Positions 8,582 through 17,471 of a stretch of DNA of 64,000 nucleotides are shown in pieces; the stretch's first letter is position 1, and every line of letters begins with the position of its first letter. Made by a program: the position numbers and the translations under genes. Under the pieces are notes generated by a model. It searched no databases. It saw only the letters and a program-made list of their open reading frames with translations, and was not told where the DNA came from. The stretch comes from Cryobacterium sp. Y82 (GTDB lineage Bacteria; Actinomycetota; Actinomycetes; Actinomycetales; Microbacteriaceae), in assembly GCF_002929495.1 (NCBI RefSeq), contig NZ_PJJJ01000036.1, forward strand, positions 311,713 through 375,712, read 5' to 3'.

Positions 8582-9864
8582 GTGCGTGAGTGCTGCCGGA
8601 CGACGGGGATCAGCTGGGTTCCGTACGGCACGTGGTGGCCACGGTGGCGGCGGCGGCGGTCGATGCTGAAGGTCAACACGGTCAGCAGCACGCCGAACGC
8701 ACTGAGCCCAACCCCGATCCACACCGGGGCGAGATACCCGAGCCCCGCAGCGATGGCCACACCGCCGAATGCCGCGCCGAGTGCGTTGCCCACGTTCAGC
8801 GAGGAATGATTGAGCGCCGCCGCGAGCGACTGGCTTTCGTGCGCCACGTCCATCAGCCGGGCCTGAATGGTCGGCGACAAAGCGGATGCCGCAGCGCCGA
8901 CCAGGAACATCCCCACCAGCAGCCCGGCCAAGAACTGAGCCGACAGGCCGAGGGTGACGAGCGCCAGGATGAGCACACCGAACGAGATGTACAGGGTACG
9001 GCGCACGCTCCAGTCGGCCATGGCTCCCCCGGCGAAGTTGCCGGCCGTCATGCCGAGGCCGACGACCACCAGGATGAGCGGCACCGCTGCTGCGGATAGT
9101 CCGGTGATCTCGATAACGAGGGGAGCCACGTAGGTATAGACGGCGAACAAGCCGCCGAAACCGATCGCACCGATCGACAGGGTGATCCAGACCTGCAATT
9201 TGCCAAACGCCCGCAGCTCGGCGCGCATGGTGGCTTTCGGGTTGCCGGCTTGGAACGGCACGAAAACGGCAACGGCCACGAAGGTGAGCGCGAAAATAGC
9301 GGCGACAACGAGGTAGGCGACGCGCCATCCGCTCATCTGGCCGATCCAGGTGATCGTGGGCACCCCGATGACGTTGGAGATGGTCAGGCCGCTGAGCACG
9401 ATCGCGATGCCGCGAGCACGCTTGCCCGGGCCCATCAGATGCGCGGCGACGAGCGAGGCGATGCCGAAGTACGCCCCGTGCGGCAGTCCGGCCACGAAGC
9501 GAGCAGCCAGCACGGTCTCGAAGGTGGGCAGCAGGGCTGATGCAATGGTGCCGAGGGTGAACGCGGTCAACAGGCCAAGCAACAATTGTTTGCGCGGCCA
9601 GCGGGCGGCTGCAGCGGCGATCGTCGGCGCGCCGACGACGACACCGAGGGCGTAGGCCGATATGAGCCAGCCAGCCTGCGCATTGGCGGCATTCGGTGCG
9701 CTGGCATAGAGTCCCGGCAGCAGATCTGCGGCGAGGTTCGGCAGCAGACCCATGGCCACGAATTCGGTCGCACCGATACCGAATCCACCCAGGGCCAGGG
9801 CGAGCAGGGCAAGACGAATACGGGTCGACGACAGCCGCGTCGACCCGTCAGCAGAGAGGGGCAT
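8578..9864 (-). CDS. MFS transporter, DHA1/AraJ-like drug or sugar efflux family
   Basis: A 428-residue, twelve-helix major facilitator protein. The opening helix contains LALGGFGIGATEFVAMGLLP, typical of the AraJ/YdhP-type DHA1 exporters (COG2814), and the MFS motif A region appears as AARWPRKQLLLG after helix 2. It should sit in the cytoplasmic membrane and expel a small molecule by proton antiport; the substrate cannot be predicted. It stands alone, convergent with the two-component operon and separated by 38 bp from the next minus-strand gene upstream of it in map terms. The ATG at 9864 has no convincing ribosome binding site. Confidence 0.85.
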   Translation of the reverse strand: MPLSADGSTRLSSTRIRLALLALALGGFGIGATEFVAMGLLPNLAADLLPGLYASAPNAANAQAGWLISAYALGVVVGAPTIAAAAARWPRKQLLLGLLTAFTLGTIASALLPTFETVLAARFVAGLPHGAYFGIASLVAAHLMGPGKRARGIAIVLSGLTISNVIGVPTITWIGQMSGWRVAYLVVAAIFALTFVAVAVFVPFQAGNPKATMRAELRAFGKLQVWITLSIGAIGFGGLFAVYTYVAPLVIEITGLSAAAVPLILVVVGLGMTAGNFAGGAMADWSVRRTLYISFGVLILALVTLGLSAQFLAGLLVGMFLVGAAASALSPTIQARLMDVAHESQSLAAALNHSSLNVGNALGAAFGGVAIAAGLGYLAPVWIGVGLSAFGVLLTVLTFSIDRRRRHRGHHVPYGTQLIPVVRQHSRT

Positions 9865-9902
9865 GTAATAAGCCTAAGCCCCCACCCACCCGCACGGGAG
9901 GT

Positions 9903-10205
9903 CTACGTGTCGAGGGCGGTCTCCAGGCGCTCGAGCTTGCCGGTGAGCTCACCGGTGTGGCCAGGGCGGATGTCGGCCTTTAACACGAGGGAGACGCGCG
10001 ACCCGAAGGCGCCCACCGCCTCGGTCGCCGCCTTGATGACGGCGAAGACTTCGTCCCAGTCGCCCTCGATCGTGGTGAACATGGAGTCGGTGTGGTTGGG
10101 CAGGCCGGAGTCCCGCACGATGCGCACGGCAGCAGCGACCGCGTCATGCACCGATCCCTGCGAGTCGGCGGCGACGGACGGTGCGACAGAAAATGCTACG
10201 AGCAT
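9903..10205 (-). CDS. Thiamine-binding protein (MTH1187/YkoF family)
   Basis: A 100-residue protein of the MTH1187 family (DUF77, TIGR00106): MLVAFSVAP at the start, then MFTTIEGDWDEVF and RVSLVLKADIRPG. Members are small tetrameric ferredoxin-fold proteins that bind thiamine or hydroxymethylpyrimidine-like ligands. The ATG has GGGAG at 5 nt. It begins 9 nt after the cation ATPase stop codon, so it is the last gene of that operon; its link to ion transport is unexplained. Confidence 0.85.
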   Translation of the reverse strand: MLVAFSVAPSVAADSQGSVHDAVAAAVRIVRDSGLPNHTDSMFTTIEGDWDEVFAVIKAATEAVGAFGSRVSLVLKADIRPGHTGELTGKLERLETALDT

Positions 10206-10214
10206 GGTGGCTCC

Positions 10215-13037
10215 CTAATTGTGGTGATCTGAGCTGGACTGGTGAGACGTTCTATTGGGCTGGCCGAGCCGGCGGCGGTCGAGAGCCCGCATGATGGCCT
10301 TACCGATTTCCTCCACCCACAGGGCGGAGGATCCCACCAGCACGGCCATCCCCCACTGAGGCGCGGTCAGCCCGGTGGTGTCGAAGAGCCCCTGCAGAAC
10401 CTCGAGCTGCACGACGCAGACCTGCAGGATGATGACAGCAACCAGTGCCACCCAGATGCTTCGGTTCGTCAAGGTCTGGATGGAGAAGACGGAGTGGGTG
10501 TCGGACCGCACGTTGAGCAGGTTGAACACCTGATAGAAAACGAACGTGGTGAACGCCAGGGTGCTGGCAAATGCGGCATCATCGGCGCTGTCAGGGAACA
10601 ACATCGGAGCCAGGATGAGTACGGCGAGGGTGCCGCCGGCCATCACGATGCCCAGCCCGAGGATTCGAAGGAGTCGGGCTCGGGTCAACAGCCGTTCATT
10701 GGCCGGGCGAGGCTGGTGCTTCATTGTGCCCGGTTCGGCTGGGTCCACGCCAAGCGCGAGGGCGGGCGGTCCGTCCATGATGATGTTGACCCAGAGGATC
10801 TGCAGCGCGGTGAACGGCGCACCGCCGGCCAGCCCGGTGACACCGGCGACCAGGAAGATGAGCACGAATCCCCAGGCCGTGGTGAGCTGGAATCTCACGA
10901 ACTTCAGGATGTTGGCATAGATTCCGCGGCCTTCCCGCACCGCAGCCACGATGGTGGCGAAGTTGTCGTCGGTGAGGATCATATTCGCGGCGGCCTTGGA
11001 CACATCTGTACCGGTTATGCCCATGGCGATTCCGATGTCGGCCTGTTTCAACGCTGGAGCATCGTTGACACCATCCCCGGTCATGGCCACGACATGGCCC
11101 CCTCTTTGCAGAGCCTTGACCATTCGGATCTTGTGCGCGGGGGTGACCCGGGCTAGCACGCCATACCCGGCAGCACGTCGGCCGAGCTCGCCGTCGTCCA
11201 GTTCGTCCAGCTCGGGGCCGGACGCGGCGTCGCCGGGGATGCCCAGGTCCTTCGCAATGGCCGAAGCAGTGACCAGGTGGTCCCCTGTGATCATGTGCAC
11301 ACTGATGCCGGCTCCGCGGGCCTCCGCGATGGCCGGGGCAGCTTCGGCGCGGGCCGGATCGACGATTCCCACGATCGCGTAGATCGTCAAACCGGTGACC
11401 AGCGCCTGTAAGGATTTCTCGTCGTCCGGAAGTGCCGTATTCAGGCGCCGCCCAGCGATCATGAGCGTGCGCAGGCCGTCTCCAGCCAGATTCTGGATGG
11501 CATCGTGGATACGCTGGCGATGTTCCTCGGTCAGCGGCTGGATACCGTCAGCGGTGAGCACCGAGTCGGTCAACTGCATCACCGCGACCGGCGCCCCCTT
11601 GGCCAGACATCGGTAGACCGGCACCGACGCGGACGGGTTCGAATTCGCCGCCAGCCGGTGAAAGGTGGCCATGTATTTGTACTCCGAGTCGAACGGGATC
11701 TCCGCCACTCGCGGGTAATCTCGCCGCGCGCCGGCGACATCGAGACCGCCTTTCTCGGCCAGCACAACCAGCGCGCCCTCCGTCGGATCTCCCACGAGGA
11801 GACCGTCATCGATGACGGCATCGTTGCACAGCGCCATCGTCAATAGCGCTTCGGTCAAATCCGGTACCGGCAGGGTCTCCGGGACCAGGATTTTTCCGGA
11901 CGTCGAGTAGCCCGTTCCGGTGACCTGAAAGTCGTGTCCAGGAATGTGCAAATGGTGCGCCGTCATCTCGTTCATGGTCAGCGTACCGGTCTTGTCCGTG
12001 GCGATATGGGTGACGCTGCCGAGGGTTTCCACCGCCGAGAGCTGCTTGAGAATGGCCCCCCGCCCAGCCAGGCGCGCGGCACCCATCGCCAGGGTGAAAG
12101 CGACGACCGCCGTGAGTCCCTCGGGAATAGTTGCTACCGCCAGGGACACCGAGGTGATCAGCAGGTCGGACCACGACTGCCCGCGCACCACGCCCAGTAC
12201 GAAGACAACCGAGACTACGATCAGGGCCACCAGCGTCAGTAGTTTGGCCAACTGGTCGATGCGTCGTTGGAGTGGAGTGCGTTCGCGCTTGACCTCACTG
12301 ATCAACGCCGCAATGGCACCGACTTCCGTGCGCATACCTGTAGCGGTAACGATCATGGTCGCCCGGCCACGGGTGACTTCGGTATTCATGAAGAGCATAT
12401 TGTCGCGATCACCAAGCGGCAGGTTCTCGGCCGAAAGTGGCGTGGTCGACTTGGCGACGGGTTCTGATTCTCCGGTCAGCGTGGCCTCGGCCACCTGCAA
12501 CCGTGACTCTTCCACGATGCGGCCGTCGGCCGGAATGGAGTCCCCGGCATCGAGTAGAACGATGTCCCCTGGCACCAGTGCCCCCCGGGGAACCTCCAGC
12601 TCGGTGCCGTTTCGTCGAACCACGGCTGTCCCTGCCGACATGGTGCGTAGCGCCTGAAGGCTGTTTTCGGCCCGTCGTTCCTGTAGGTAATTTAAAGCCG
12701 TGTTTAGAATGATCACGGCCAGGATGACGACGGGTGTCTCCCATTCCCGCGAAACGACGGCGCTGACCACCGCGGCGATCACCAGCACCAGCGTCATCTT
12801 CTCTGCCAGTAAACGAATGACTTTGCGCCAGGCCGGTACCTTTTTCGGCTCGGCGAGAAGATTCGGCCCGTATTCCTGCTGCCGGTTCTCGACCGACGCG
12901 TTGGTCAGACCCGTTGCGGGATCGACCGCCAACCGGGTGGCGACGAGCGTGGCCGAAAAAGTGTGCCGCGCCGGCTGTGGTGCCGTGGGCTCTGAGCCGG
13001 CACCGGCGGCTGGCGTCGCACGCAGTCTGGCACTCAC
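10215..13037 (-). CDS. P-type cation-transporting ATPase (P2A-like, probably Ca2+)
   Basis: A 940-residue P2-type ATPase with an N-terminal cation-ATPase segment (about 26-90), the actuator motif TGES (188-191), PEGL in helix M4 (305-308), the phosphorylated Asp348 in DKTGTLT, and the hinge GDGVNDAPALK. M6 keeps the calcium-pump pattern VNIIMDGPPALALG. In M5, however, the positions equivalent to SERCA Asn768 and Glu771 are Ala and Phe (QLTTAWGFVLIF), so one of the two classical Ca sites is missing; a one-ion calcium pump or another divalent cation is possible. Its ATG overlaps the upstream glycosyltransferase stop by 4 nt. Confidence 0.88.
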   Translation of the reverse strand: MSARLRATPAAGAGSEPTAPQPARHTFSATLVATRLAVDPATGLTNASVENRQQEYGPNLLAEPKKVPAWRKVIRLLAEKMTLVLVIAAVVSAVVSREWETPVVILAVIILNTALNYLQERRAENSLQALRTMSAGTAVVRRNGTELEVPRGALVPGDIVLLDAGDSIPADGRIVEESRLQVAEATLTGESEPVAKSTTPLSAENLPLGDRDNMLFMNTEVTRGRATMIVTATGMRTEVGAIAALISEVKRERTPLQRRIDQLAKLLTLVALIVVSVVFVLGVVRGQSWSDLLITSVSLAVATIPEGLTAVVAFTLAMGAARLAGRGAILKQLSAVETLGSVTHIATDKTGTLTMNEMTAHHLHIPGHDFQVTGTGYSTSGKILVPETLPVPDLTEALLTMALCNDAVIDDGLLVGDPTEGALVVLAEKGGLDVAGARRDYPRVAEIPFDSEYKYMATFHRLAANSNPSASVPVYRCLAKGAPVAVMQLTDSVLTADGIQPLTEEHRQRIHDAIQNLAGDGLRTLMIAGRRLNTALPDDEKSLQALVTGLTIYAIVGIVDPARAEAAPAIAEARGAGISVHMITGDHLVTASAIAKDLGIPGDAASGPELDELDDGELGRRAAGYGVLARVTPAHKIRMVKALQRGGHVVAMTGDGVNDAPALKQADIGIAMGITGTDVSKAAANMILTDDNFATIVAAVREGRGIYANILKFVRFQLTTAWGFVLIFLVAGVTGLAGGAPFTALQILWVNIIMDGPPALALGVDPAEPGTMKHQPRPANERLLTRARLLRILGLGIVMAGGTLAVLILAPMLFPDSADDAAFASTLAFTTFVFYQVFNLLNVRSDTHSVFSIQTLTNRSIWVALVAVIILQVCVVQLEVLQGLFDTTGLTAPQWGMAVLVGSSALWVEEIGKAIMRALDRRRLGQPNRTSHQSSSDHHN

Positions 13038-14269
13038 AAGAACGCTCCTGACGTCGGTCGGTACAGTGCCCGGAGCGCCCAGCCGAGCAGCACGAACTCG
13101 AGCAGGTTGCGCACGGTCAGCACGAGCACCATGAGCGGATGGGCCGACAGCACCCAGTCATAGAGGTACGGGTAGACCAGTTGGGTGAGCGCGGCGAGCG
13201 CGAGGCCGAGCAGCGCGGGGGTGCGCCAGACGCGGCCGTTCAGAACGAGTCCGAGAATGATCGGTGCGGCCAGCCAGCTGATGAATTGCGGCGAACCCAC
13301 TTTGTTGAATGCGATCAGGGTCACCGTCAGCGCGAGCGTCAGCGCCGGTAGTACAGCGAAAGTGTCCGCTCCCCGGCGCTGGGCGCGTAGCCCGAGCAGC
13401 AGCACTGCTGCGGCGGCCAGGGCCAACAGCGGGGTCATCAGGGCGCTCATTGCTGTGGCGCCAGCACCGATGACCTGAAACGTGAGGATCTCGCGGTCGT
13501 AGTAGATAAAACTCCCCGGAACGTGCAGGGCGATCTGCCAGAGCCAGGGCACGGCAACGGGCGATTCAATCTGGATCCCCCGGTCCGCCTGTTCAGCCAC
13601 GAAACTCAGCACGTGAATGCCGCTGCCCCGGCTCAGGCTGAACGCCCCCGCAACCCCGATAACCGCCGCGGACATCGCGGCGGCGAGCAGGAGCATCCGC
13701 CACCGGCGTTTCGACGCCACGAACAGGGCGGCGAGCGCGGCGACCGGCCAGATCTTGATCCAGGTCGCGATCGTGAGCAGTGCCGTGCCCCAGAATGGAC
13801 GGCGGCGCAGCCAGAGCAGGGAGACGATGCACAGCGGCACCGTGACCGCGTCGATTCGCAATAGCGCGATAGGGCCGAGCATCGCCAGGAAGGCCAGCCA
13901 CCACCAGGCCACGGTCCGGCGCGAGCGCACGAGTACCCAGAACGCCGCCGCGTTCAGCCCGCTCACGAGCACGAGCCAGGTTGTGAGGTAGGCCGGTCCA
14001 CCGAAGGCGAACGCACCCAGAATCGGCACGAGTGCGAGAATCGGGTAGACGAAATTGTCGGTGACTCCCACGATGCTGCCCGCGGCCGCGTTCGCGGCCC
14101 AGCCGCGGTAGACGATCTCGACGTCCCCGAGCGCGTACCCGGCGCCGAACAGGGCCAGCAGGATCAGCAGCACATGCACGAGCGCGAAAGCCGACCACAG
14201 CGTGGCGAGCGAATGCCGCAGCACCGGCCGCGTTCGTGCAGCACTGCGGGTCTCGTCGTGAATTCGCAC
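13034..14269 (-). CDS. Polytopic membrane glycosyltransferase, GT87/DUF2029-like
   Basis: A 411-residue membrane protein with about ten helices and an acidic first loop (ALGDVEIVYRGWA) placed like the catalytic Asp loop of polyprenyl-phosphate-dependent mannosyltransferases (GT-C fold, DUF2029/GT87). Such enzymes in actinobacteria extend lipoglycans on the outer face of the membrane. It starts at GTG 14269, 38 bp after nnrD, and overlaps the ATPase gene by 4 nt at its end, so all four genes from nnrD to the thiamine-binding protein may be co-transcribed. The acceptor and donor are not predictable. Confidence 0.65.
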   Translation of the reverse strand: MRIHDETRSAARTRPVLRHSLATLWSAFALVHVLLILLALFGAGYALGDVEIVYRGWAANAAAGSIVGVTDNFVYPILALVPILGAFAFGGPAYLTTWLVLVSGLNAAAFWVLVRSRRTVAWWWLAFLAMLGPIALLRIDAVTVPLCIVSLLWLRRRPFWGTALLTIATWIKIWPVAALAALFVASKRRWRMLLLAAAMSAAVIGVAGAFSLSRGSGIHVLSFVAEQADRGIQIESPVAVPWLWQIALHVPGSFIYYDREILTFQVIGAGATAMSALMTPLLALAAAAVLLLGLRAQRRGADTFAVLPALTLALTVTLIAFNKVGSPQFISWLAAPIILGLVLNGRVWRTPALLGLALAALTQLVYPYLYDWVLSAHPLMVLVLTVRNLLEFVLLGWALRALYRPTSGAFL

Positions 14270-14307
14270 GCTTTACTTTCGCACAACCGAGCGCATCCTG
14301 TGCTGTT

Positions 14308-15183
14308 CTAGCCGGTTGCACGCTGACCGGGGTCGATCCCGTGTTCGAGCAGGGCGACGACCGCCCGCGGTACAGCATCCGCTATGTCGAGGGCCGCGAT
14401 CGGACCGCCGGCCGAGGCGAGAATCGCAGCGTTGGCGTGCAGCAGCGCTGCGGTGGCTGCGAGCGGGGCGAGGGAGGCGGCATCCGTTTCGAGTTGGTCG
14501 GAATGGGTGGCCAGGAGCGCACCGAGGATGCCGCCGAGCACGTCGCCCGACCCGGCCGTGGCCAGCCAGGCCGGTCCGGTCGACACGGTCAGGCGGGCGC
14601 CCGACGGCGAGGCGATGTGGGTGACGGCGCCCTTCAGCAGCACCGTGACGTCGAACAGGCGGGCAGCGCGAATAGCCCACTCCCCCGCGTTTGCGGTGAT
14701 CTGCGAGGCGGAGCCGGGTTTGGCCTCATCCGCGAGCATCGTGGCCAGTTCGCTGGCGTGCGGGGTGATCACCGTCGGGCCGATGGCCCGCGCCACCAGG
14801 TCGAGGGCGCCCGCGTCGAGAACGGTGGGCAGTCCCTCGGCGAGGGCTTCCGCCAGGGCCGTGCTGACGGCATCCGTTCTTGTGGCGGCATTGATGCCGG
14901 AGCCGAGGAGCCAGGCCTGCACCCAGCCGGGCACGGTGACTATTTCGGGCCGGCGCTGGAGCACGAGGTTGGCGGCGCGGCGCGGGCCGAGGTAGCGCAC
15001 CATTCCGAGGCCGGTGCGCACTGCCGCGTCGACACCGAGTACCGCGGCGCCCGGGTAGTCCTTGGAACCGGTACGCACGCCGAGCACGCCACGGGAATAT
15101 TTGTCGTCGCCGGCCTGGGGCCGGGAGATCCAGTCGCGGGCCTGTTCGGCCTCCCATTCAAGCCAGCCGCCGGAATTCACCAT
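14308..15183 (-). CDS. nnrD: ADP-dependent NAD(P)H-hydrate dehydratase
   Basis: A 291-residue ribokinase-fold protein of the YjeF C-terminal (carbohydrate kinase) family. The segment KYSRGVLGVRTGSKDYPGAAVL at the start and TAGSGDVLGGILGALLA near residue 220 are diagnostic; Asp in GSGD is the catalytic base. The enzyme repairs damaged S-NADHX and S-NADPHX using ADP. The NnrE epimerase domain often fused to it is absent here and is presumably elsewhere. It is the first gene of a minus-strand run that continues through the glycosyltransferase. Confidence 0.9.
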   Translation of the reverse strand: MVNSGGWLEWEAEQARDWISRPQAGDDKYSRGVLGVRTGSKDYPGAAVLGVDAAVRTGLGMVRYLGPRRAANLVLQRRPEIVTVPGWVQAWLLGSGINAATRTDAVSTALAEALAEGLPTVLDAGALDLVARAIGPTVITPHASELATMLADEAKPGSASQITANAGEWAIRAARLFDVTVLLKGAVTHIASPSGARLTVSTGPAWLATAGSGDVLGGILGALLATHSDQLETDAASLAPLAATAALLHANAAILASAGGPIAALDIADAVPRAVVALLEHGIDPGQRATG

Positions 15184-15267
15184 GCCCCCACGATAGGTCG
15201 TTTTCGAGATCTGCGCAGACGGATGCCGCCACCCGCCCCGCCGGGTCGGCAGCCGCCCTGGCGGGCA

Positions 15268-15600
15268 TCAGTTGGCGGATTGCAACCCTTCCCGCTCGCG
15301 CCGCGAAAGCCCCTCCACCCGGCTGGTCTGTGACACGCAGATGATGTTGCCCTCGGTGTCCTTGAATCACGCCGCGCGATCCTCGCTGGTTGTCGCGATG
15401 CCGTTCTCGGTCTTCAATCCCGGAAAATCGTAGTCCTCGAACGTGACGCCAAGGCCGCGCAAAACGGTGACCTCAGCCTCGATATCGTCGGTGTCGAAAC
15501 CGATCGCCGTGTGCCACGGCGGCCCTGGTCGCACACGGAGTGTGCGACGGAACCATGCGCGTTTGGGCGCAGCAGTTCGGTTCCACCGAATGCGTATAAC
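15268..15600 (-). pseudogene. Decayed VOC (glyoxalase/bleomycin-resistance) family gene
   Basis: The minus strand encodes HTAIGFDTDDIEAEV..., ..DYDFPGLKTENGIATT and, after TGA 15367-15369, FKDTEGNIICVSQT, which together form the C-terminal half of a VOC-fold protein. Family members usually have a Trp before FKD, so the TGA probably arose from TGG. Upstream the VOC-like LYAFGGTELL lies in a different frame, indicating a frameshift, and no N-terminus is present before the inverted repeat at 15626-15665. Frameshift, nonsense codon and truncation make this a pseudogene. Function of the ancestor is unknown. 15184-15267 holds nothing I can identify. Confidence 0.65.
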
Positions 15601-15625
15601 CGCGTAGCCCTCGCCGCTTTGGCGC

Positions 15626-15665
15626 GCTGTGAGGGACTTTCGCATTCGCGGAAGTCCCTCACAGC
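15626..15665 (-). terminator. 14-bp inverted repeat overlapping the regulator stop codon
   Basis: The arms gctgtgagggactt (15626-15639) and aagtccctcacagc (15652-15665) are perfect complements around a 12-nt loop. The structure covers the stop codon of the helix-turn-helix gene and most likely ends that small operon; there is no T tract. It also marks the broken edge of the VOC pseudogene. Confidence 0.5.
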
Positions 15666-15874
15666 GTCGTTGGGAACCCCTGGTCACTGGGAGCGAAAAG
15701 CAGCTCAACACTCGTATTCAGCTCACGGGCAATCTTAATTGCCAGAAGCACAGAGGGCGAGAATTTGCCCCGCTCGATGGAGATGATGGTCTGGCGGGAC
15801 ACTCCGACCAGTGCCGCGAGCTGCAGCTGGGTGAGCGAGGTTGCCAACCTTCTTTCGGCCACTCTACGATCCAT
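15659..15874 (-). CDS. Small XRE-family transcriptional regulator
   Basis: A 71-residue protein that is almost entirely one XRE/Cro helix-turn-helix: LTQLQLAALVGVSRQTIISIERGKFSPSV carries both helices, followed by ALKIA-like LLAIKIARELNTSVELLF. It resembles the YozG/YgzD class of short regulators that sit beside a small membrane protein gene. Its start overlaps the end of the upstream membrane protein gene by 11 nt, so the two are translated together. It probably binds the palindrome upstream of the pair and represses both. Confidence 0.88.
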   Translation of the reverse strand: MDRRVAERRLATSLTQLQLAALVGVSRQTIISIERGKFSPSVLLAIKIARELNTSVELLFAPSDQGFPTTL

Positions 15875-16271
15875 TGCGAATCCTCAATATCAGGTACCGG
15901 ATCCAAAAATCACAGACCAGCGCAATACTGAACAGCATGAGGGCGACCGAGGCACTGAGCGTCACGTCGACGATGGGGAGAACGACGCTAACCGTTACCC
16001 CACCGAGGACCGCATCAAAGAATACTCCGGCCTGGGCCCCGCGGGCCAGGCTTACCTCGATACCATCACGCGCCCCTGCCCCGGATTGGCGCTCCCGCGC
16101 GCGTCGCAGCAGATAAGCACTCGTGCCTGCCGCGACGACCACTGGGATGGCTAACCAGGCGACCACACTTTCGCCGCCAGCCTGATCACCGATCAGTGCT
16201 GAAATAAGAAGTCCCAGCGCCACGAGGACGACGATAATTCCGTAAATAAAGCCCGGACGCATGGTTCGCAT
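15864..16271 (-). CDS. Small four-helix membrane protein paired with the XRE regulator
   Basis: A 135-residue protein with four hydrophobic segments (about 8-26, 36-54, 80-100 and 105-128) and a basic loop after the second (LLRRARERQ). The pairing with a YozG-like regulator recalls the DUF2178/DUF3796 class, whose role is unknown. The ATG at 16271 follows a GAGGG at short spacing; ATG 16262 is an alternative. It is first in the two-gene operon, just downstream of a palindromic operator candidate. Confidence 0.7.
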   Translation of the reverse strand: MRTMRPGFIYGIIVVLVALGLLISALIGDQAGGESVVAWLAIPVVVAAGTSAYLLRRARERQSGAGARDGIEVSLARGAQAGVFFDAVLGGVTVSVVLPIVDVTLSASVALMLFSIALVCDFWIRYLILRIRNGS

Positions 16272-16295
16272 AATCCCTCTTCCCTGAACGCACTA

Positions 16296-16343
16296 GTAAA
16301 GCTTGCTTTACGTAAAGTTAGCGATACGTACAGTGAGCTTTAC
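16296..16343 (-). promoter_or_regulatory. Palindromic operator candidate upstream of the XRE operon
   Basis: A perfect 7-2-7 palindrome (gtaaagc-tt-gctttac, 16296-16311) is followed directly by another half-site (gtaaag, 16312-16317) and by gctttac at 16337-16343. The region is much richer in A+T than its surroundings and lies 25 bp before the membrane protein start. Autoregulation by the XRE protein is the simplest reading. Confidence 0.55.
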
Positions 16344-16394
16344 AAATCGAGGGCGCGACCGGTGTCGAGCGTTGTCGGGCGTTGTCGGATACGG

Positions 16395-17471
16395 CTAGTC
16401 GCGACGGGTGGCGTCCTGCACTTCGCCGACGAGTTCCTCGATGATGTCCTCGAGAAAAAGCACCCCGGTGGTCTCACCCTCGGCGGTGAACGACCGCGCG
16501 AGGTGGGCGCCCGAACGACGCATGGTGGCGAGGGCGTCTTCGAGGTCGGTGTCTTCGAAGATCGAAATCAAGGCACGGATGCGCTTGGCGGGGATCCGCC
16601 CCGCGTAGCTGTCGGGCGCTGCCAACGTTGCGGCACTGGCCGAGGCCCAGGGCACATCGAGGTCGAGCACATCTTTCAGGTGCACGTAGCCGGTGAGGTA
16701 GCCGTCGGCATCGGCGAGCACGTAGCGGGAGAAGCCGTGGCGGGTCACGGCTTTCTCCACGTCGGCTGGCGTGGCCGACTCCGGCAAGCTGACCAGCTTG
16801 CCGAGGCCGACAGCCACGTCGCGCACCTTGAGGTTGGTGAACTCGAACGTCGCGCTGAGCGCACCGGTTCCGTCGCTCAACACACCCTCACGGGTGGACT
16901 GGGTGACGATCGTCGCCACTTCGTCCAGGGTGTAGGCGCTCGTCGCCTCGTTCTTTGGCTGCACTCCGAACAGGCGCAATACTCCATTGGCGCAGGCGTT
17001 GAGGCCGACGATCAGCGGCTTGAAAACGCGGGCGACGAACACCAGCGGCGGCGCGAGCAGCAGCACAGCCCGGTCTGGCACCGAAAACGACAGGTTCTTC
17101 GGAACCATCTCGCCAAACACGACGTGCAGGTACGAGACCAGCAGCAGCGCCACGATGAAGGCGATCGTGCCGATGTAGGCCTCCGGCAGTCCGGTCAGAC
17201 CCAGCGGCACCTCGAGCAGATGGTGGATCGCCGGCTCCGAGACGTTCAAAATGAGCAGCGAGCACACCGTGATCCCCAGCTGGGAGGTCGCGAGCATGAG
17301 CGTCGCATGTTCCATCGCCCACAGCGCAGTTTTGGCGCTGCGTTTTCCGGCCTCGGCGAGCGGTTCGATCTGGGAGCGGCGGGCCGAGATGACGGCGAAT
17401 TCCGCCCCGACGAAGAAGGCGTTGGCGGCGAGAAGCACAACCAACCAGGCAAGTCCGGCCCAGTCGCTCAT
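16395..17471 (-). CDS. DUF21-CBS (CNNM/HlyC-CorC family) membrane protein, second of a pair
   Basis: A 358-residue protein with an N-terminal DUF21 membrane domain (about 1-180; early NAFFVGAEFAVISARRSQIE and VVFGEMVPKNLSFS are signature segments) and a cytosolic CBS pair (about 205-340). This class includes bacterial magnesium/cobalt exporters and their homologues. It lacks the C-terminal CorC/HlyC domain that its neighbour has. Its ATG overlaps the upstream paralogue stop by 4 nt, so the two are probably made together and may form a heterodimer. Order matches, from memory, Rv1841c-Rv1842c next to guaB1 in M. tuberculosis. Confidence 0.85.
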   Translation of the reverse strand: MSDWAGLAWLVVLLAANAFFVGAEFAVISARRSQIEPLAEAGKRSAKTALWAMEHATLMLATSQLGITVCSLLILNVSEPAIHHLLEVPLGLTGLPEAYIGTIAFIVALLLVSYLHVVFGEMVPKNLSFSVPDRAVLLLAPPLVFVARVFKPLIVGLNACANGVLRLFGVQPKNEATSAYTLDEVATIVTQSTREGVLSDGTGALSATFEFTNLKVRDVAVGLGKLVSLPESATPADVEKAVTRHGFSRYVLADADGYLTGYVHLKDVLDLDVPWASASAATLAAPDSYAGRIPAKRIRALISIFEDTDLEDALATMRRSGAHLARSFTAEGETTGVLFLEDIIEELVGEVQDATRRD

